Assembly: GCA_003517725.1 (NCBI GenBank)
Contig: DOZZ01000282.1
Coordinates: 1,009 to 8,984, forward strand
Origin: Bryobacterales bacterium
GTDB taxonomy: Bacteria > Acidobacteriota > Terriglobia > Bryobacterales > Bryobacteraceae
Direction: 5' to 3'
DNA length: 7,976 bases
The notes below the pieces were generated by a model that worked only from the letters and a program-made list of their open reading frames with translations, was not told the origin of the DNA and did no database searches. Below are positions 6,837 through 7,976 of the stretch, in pieces (the stretch's first letter is position 1; the number at the start of each line of letters is the position of its first letter). The position numbers and the translations under genes were made by a program.

Positions 6837-7118
6837 ATGGGCCTTCGCACTATCAGACTCGCGATGCGGCTGGTCCTGGGGGCTTTGGCGGGCTCGAGCA
6901 CCGCGGCGCCACAGGCTGCTGTCGAGTATGCCGCCAAGGCGTCGGCCGGCGCCGTTTCGTCGGCGGCCGGCGATCTCCAAATGGGCGTCTGCCGTGTGGA
7001 TGCGTCGCTGATCCAATGCATGCACGACTACTATCCCGACACTTTCAAAGTCTGCGTCGTGGGCCTTGGCGCGATTCTGATCGCGATCATCATGCGCACT
7101 CTCCGTGCGACCCGCTAA
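6837..7118 (+). CDS. Small hypothetical membrane protein (93 residues)
   Basis: I do not recognise a family. The predicted protein has a moderately hydrophobic N-terminal segment (MRLVLGALAGSSTAAPQAA, residues 10-28) that could be a signal or anchor. An alanine-rich middle follows (32-47), then a short polar part with three cysteines (GVCRVD, IQCMHDYYPD, KVC), and a clear C-terminal membrane segment (VCVVGLGAILIAIIM) ending in a basic RTLRATR tail that would stay in the cytoplasm. About three quarters of its codons end in G or C, as expected for a real gene in this genome. A strong terminator hairpin follows 51 bases downstream on the same strand. The start is either ATG 6837 or ATG 6864; neither has a good ribosome site, and 6864 would leave a roomier 55-base divergent gap. 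The opposite-strand frames here look like shadows. No function is proposed. Confidence 0.55.
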   Translation: MGLRTIRLAMRLVLGALAGSSTAAPQAAVEYAAKASAGAVSSAAGDLQMGVCRVDASLIQCMHDYYPDTFKVCVVGLGAILIAIIMRTLRATR

Positions 7119-7169
7119 GTCAAAGTCGCGACTCGAACTTGGACTTCTGATAGTGTCACGCGGACAAAG

Positions 7170-7212
7170 CCAATTTCTGGAGCGCCGAAACTGGAGTTTT
7201 CCTTTTGTTTTG
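7170..7212 (+). terminator. Intrinsic (rho-independent) terminator
   Basis: CCAATTTC (7170-7177) pairs with GAAACTGG (7187-7194) with one A-C mismatch; the stem can extend by GG/CC around a small AGCG loop after a bulged T. A T-rich tract runs from 7197 to 7212, mostly TTTT blocks. The hairpin lies 51 bases after the stop of the 93-residue gene and points the same way, so it probably ends that transcript. Confidence 0.6.
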
Positions 7213-7475
7213 TTCAGCGGAGTCCGCGAAGGGCACCGAAACGCAGTATGATTTTGCGGAACGAACCCAATGTCGCGGCGAAGGCGAATGCACGGCGCCG
7301 GTTTAGACATGGCCGGGAAATTCCGGTTGCAGAGAGGTATGAGAGAACGGACATAGTTATGTGGCTCCTGGAGTGAGAATACAGAGCAGGCCGGGCTTGT
7401 CGAGCCGGCGGAGGGTGCAAGTTGTTGGACAGGAACGGGAAATATCGTGGGATTGGCGGGGACGTTCGCGCCGTC
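7213..7475. other. Intergenic stretch without a supportable gene
   Basis: This lies between the terminator of the 93-residue gene and the stop of the right-edge gene. It holds one 42-codon plus-strand frame (7248-7376) without family resemblance or a good ribosome site. It also has a GC-rich bulged hairpin (7391-7408) that lacks a T tract on either side. I see no promoter, RNA gene or repeat that I can defend. Confidence 0.5.
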
Positions 7476-7976
7476 TTAACGCGTAATGATGGGATCGTTC
7501 CCATAGACACGATCTACGTTGTGCGGGGTGATCAGCCGATGGCGGGTGAAAACCGCGGGAGGCACCTGGCGCTTGGCCAGAATATCCAGGGCCAGCCGGA
7601 TCGATTCCTCGCCATATTGTTCCGGGAAAAAGGCCACGGAACCGATCATGCGCGTTCGCGGTCTCCGCATCTCCTCACGCGCTTCGAGGATCGCGCCCTG
7701 CCCCACGACGGCGCAGCTGTCGGCAATACCGGCTTCTTCGAAGGCCCGCAAGGCGCCCAGTGAGCAGGTGTCGTTGATGCCTGTGATCAGCGCGCATTGG
7801 GGCCGCAGCGTTCGCAAATGCGCGCGCGTCACCGCAAGGCTGCGGCGAAACGAATCGTTGCCCTCCAGACGCACCACCTGCGAGTCGGCGAACTTGGGAA
7901 GGGTCTCGCGTATACCCTCGAGCGCGCCGGTGAGCCGCAGTTGCGGGAGAGGCCCGGCCGAAGCCAATCCGATCAG
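7476..7976 (-). CDS. Periplasmic-binding-protein-like / LacI-type ligand-binding protein (C-terminal part)
   Basis: The visible 166 residues are the C-terminal portion of a type I periplasmic-binding-protein fold, open to the right edge (the frame reads LIGLASAGPLPQ at the very start). Landmarks are the RLTGALEGIRETL helix, a strand plus NDTCSLGALRAFEEAGI helix typical of the 'N-D-x-x-A-x-G-A-L-x-A-x-x-x-A-G' segment, the CAVVGQGA strand, IGSVAFFPEQYGEESIRLAL, and a PPAVFTRHRLITPHNVDRVY end. Such domains bind sugars, either as the effector domain of a LacI-family repressor or as an ABC-transporter substrate-binding protein. The N-terminus that would show a helix-turn-helix or a signal peptide is outside the window, so the two cannot be separated. 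The TTG at 7967 is an internal codon, not a start. Confidence 0.75.
   Translation of the reverse strand: MIGLASAGPLPQLRLTGALEGIRETLPKFADSQVVRLEGNDSFRRSLAVTRAHLRTLRPQCALITGINDTCSLGALRAFEEAGIADSCAVVGQGAILEAREEMRRPRTRMIGSVAFFPEQYGEESIRLALDILAKRQVPPAVFTRHRLITPHNVDRVYGNDPIITR

Noticed and set aside
6809..7021. Upstream extension of the VOC frame to an ATG at 7021
   Set aside because: It would bury a good signal peptide 72 residues inside the protein, and it lies antisense to the 93-residue gene.
6822..7310. Minus-strand open frame of 162 codons
   Set aside because: Low-complexity basic product, antisense to the 93-residue gene and running across its terminator; no family features.
7248..7376. 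Plus-strand 42-codon frame
   Set aside because: No convincing ribosome site, no recognisable motif and random-looking composition; too short to support without conservation data.
7391..7408. GC-rich bulged hairpin downstream of the right-edge gene
   Set aside because: Six pairs with a bulge but no T tract on either strand; could arise by chance in GC-rich DNA.

Overview
This window looks like chromosomal DNA of a GC-rich member of the Acidobacteriota, probably close to the Bryobacterales/Solibacter group. The main clue is the first gene. It is an outer-membrane receptor with an N-terminal carboxypeptidase-regulatory-like domain, of a type that is greatly expanded in those genomes. Other clues are the high G/C content at third codon positions, the GC-rich intergenic sequence, and a sugar-binding-type protein of familiar acidobacterial style at the right edge. 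The taxonomic placement is inferred from family types, not from a search.

Layout. Positions 1-1364 (minus) hold the N-terminal 454 residues of the receptor, cut by the left edge; a good sigma70-like promoter (TTGACA -35) lies upstream of it. Transcribed divergently on the plus strand are a small PII-like DUF190/UPF0166 protein (1670-2005) and a CPA2-type cation:proton antiporter (2155-3363). Between these two lies a start codon followed by a short stretch resembling the N-terminus of a universal stress protein, possibly a relic. Converging on the antiporter is a tight minus-strand group read from 6808 down to 3393: an exported double-VOC (glyoxalase/dioxygenase-fold) protein, a G3E/CobW-like GTPase, and an exported PIG-L/LmbE-family deacetylase. 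The gaps in that group are 8 and 33 bases, so it is probably one operon.

Further right, a 93-residue unrecognised small membrane protein (6837-7118, plus) starts only 28 bases from the VOC start, in the opposite direction. It is followed by a convincing intrinsic terminator (7170-7212), which supports it as a real transcription unit. Positions 7213-7475 show no supportable feature. The window ends inside the C-terminal part of a periplasmic-binding-protein-like/LacI-type protein (7476 to the right edge, minus).

How the genes may work together. The DUF190-antiporter pair suggests nucleotide- or metabolite-responsive control of ion transport by a PII-like subunit. The VOC-GTPase-deacetylase group joins two predicted metalloenzymes with a GTPase of a metallochaperone family. 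Both ideas are inferences from gene order. I see no mobile element, CRISPR array, tRNA or rRNA. No clearly new multi-gene system stands out; the least ordinary parts are the three-gene metalloenzyme/GTPase operon, the 93-residue gene with its compressed divergent start region, and the universal-stress-protein-like fragment.
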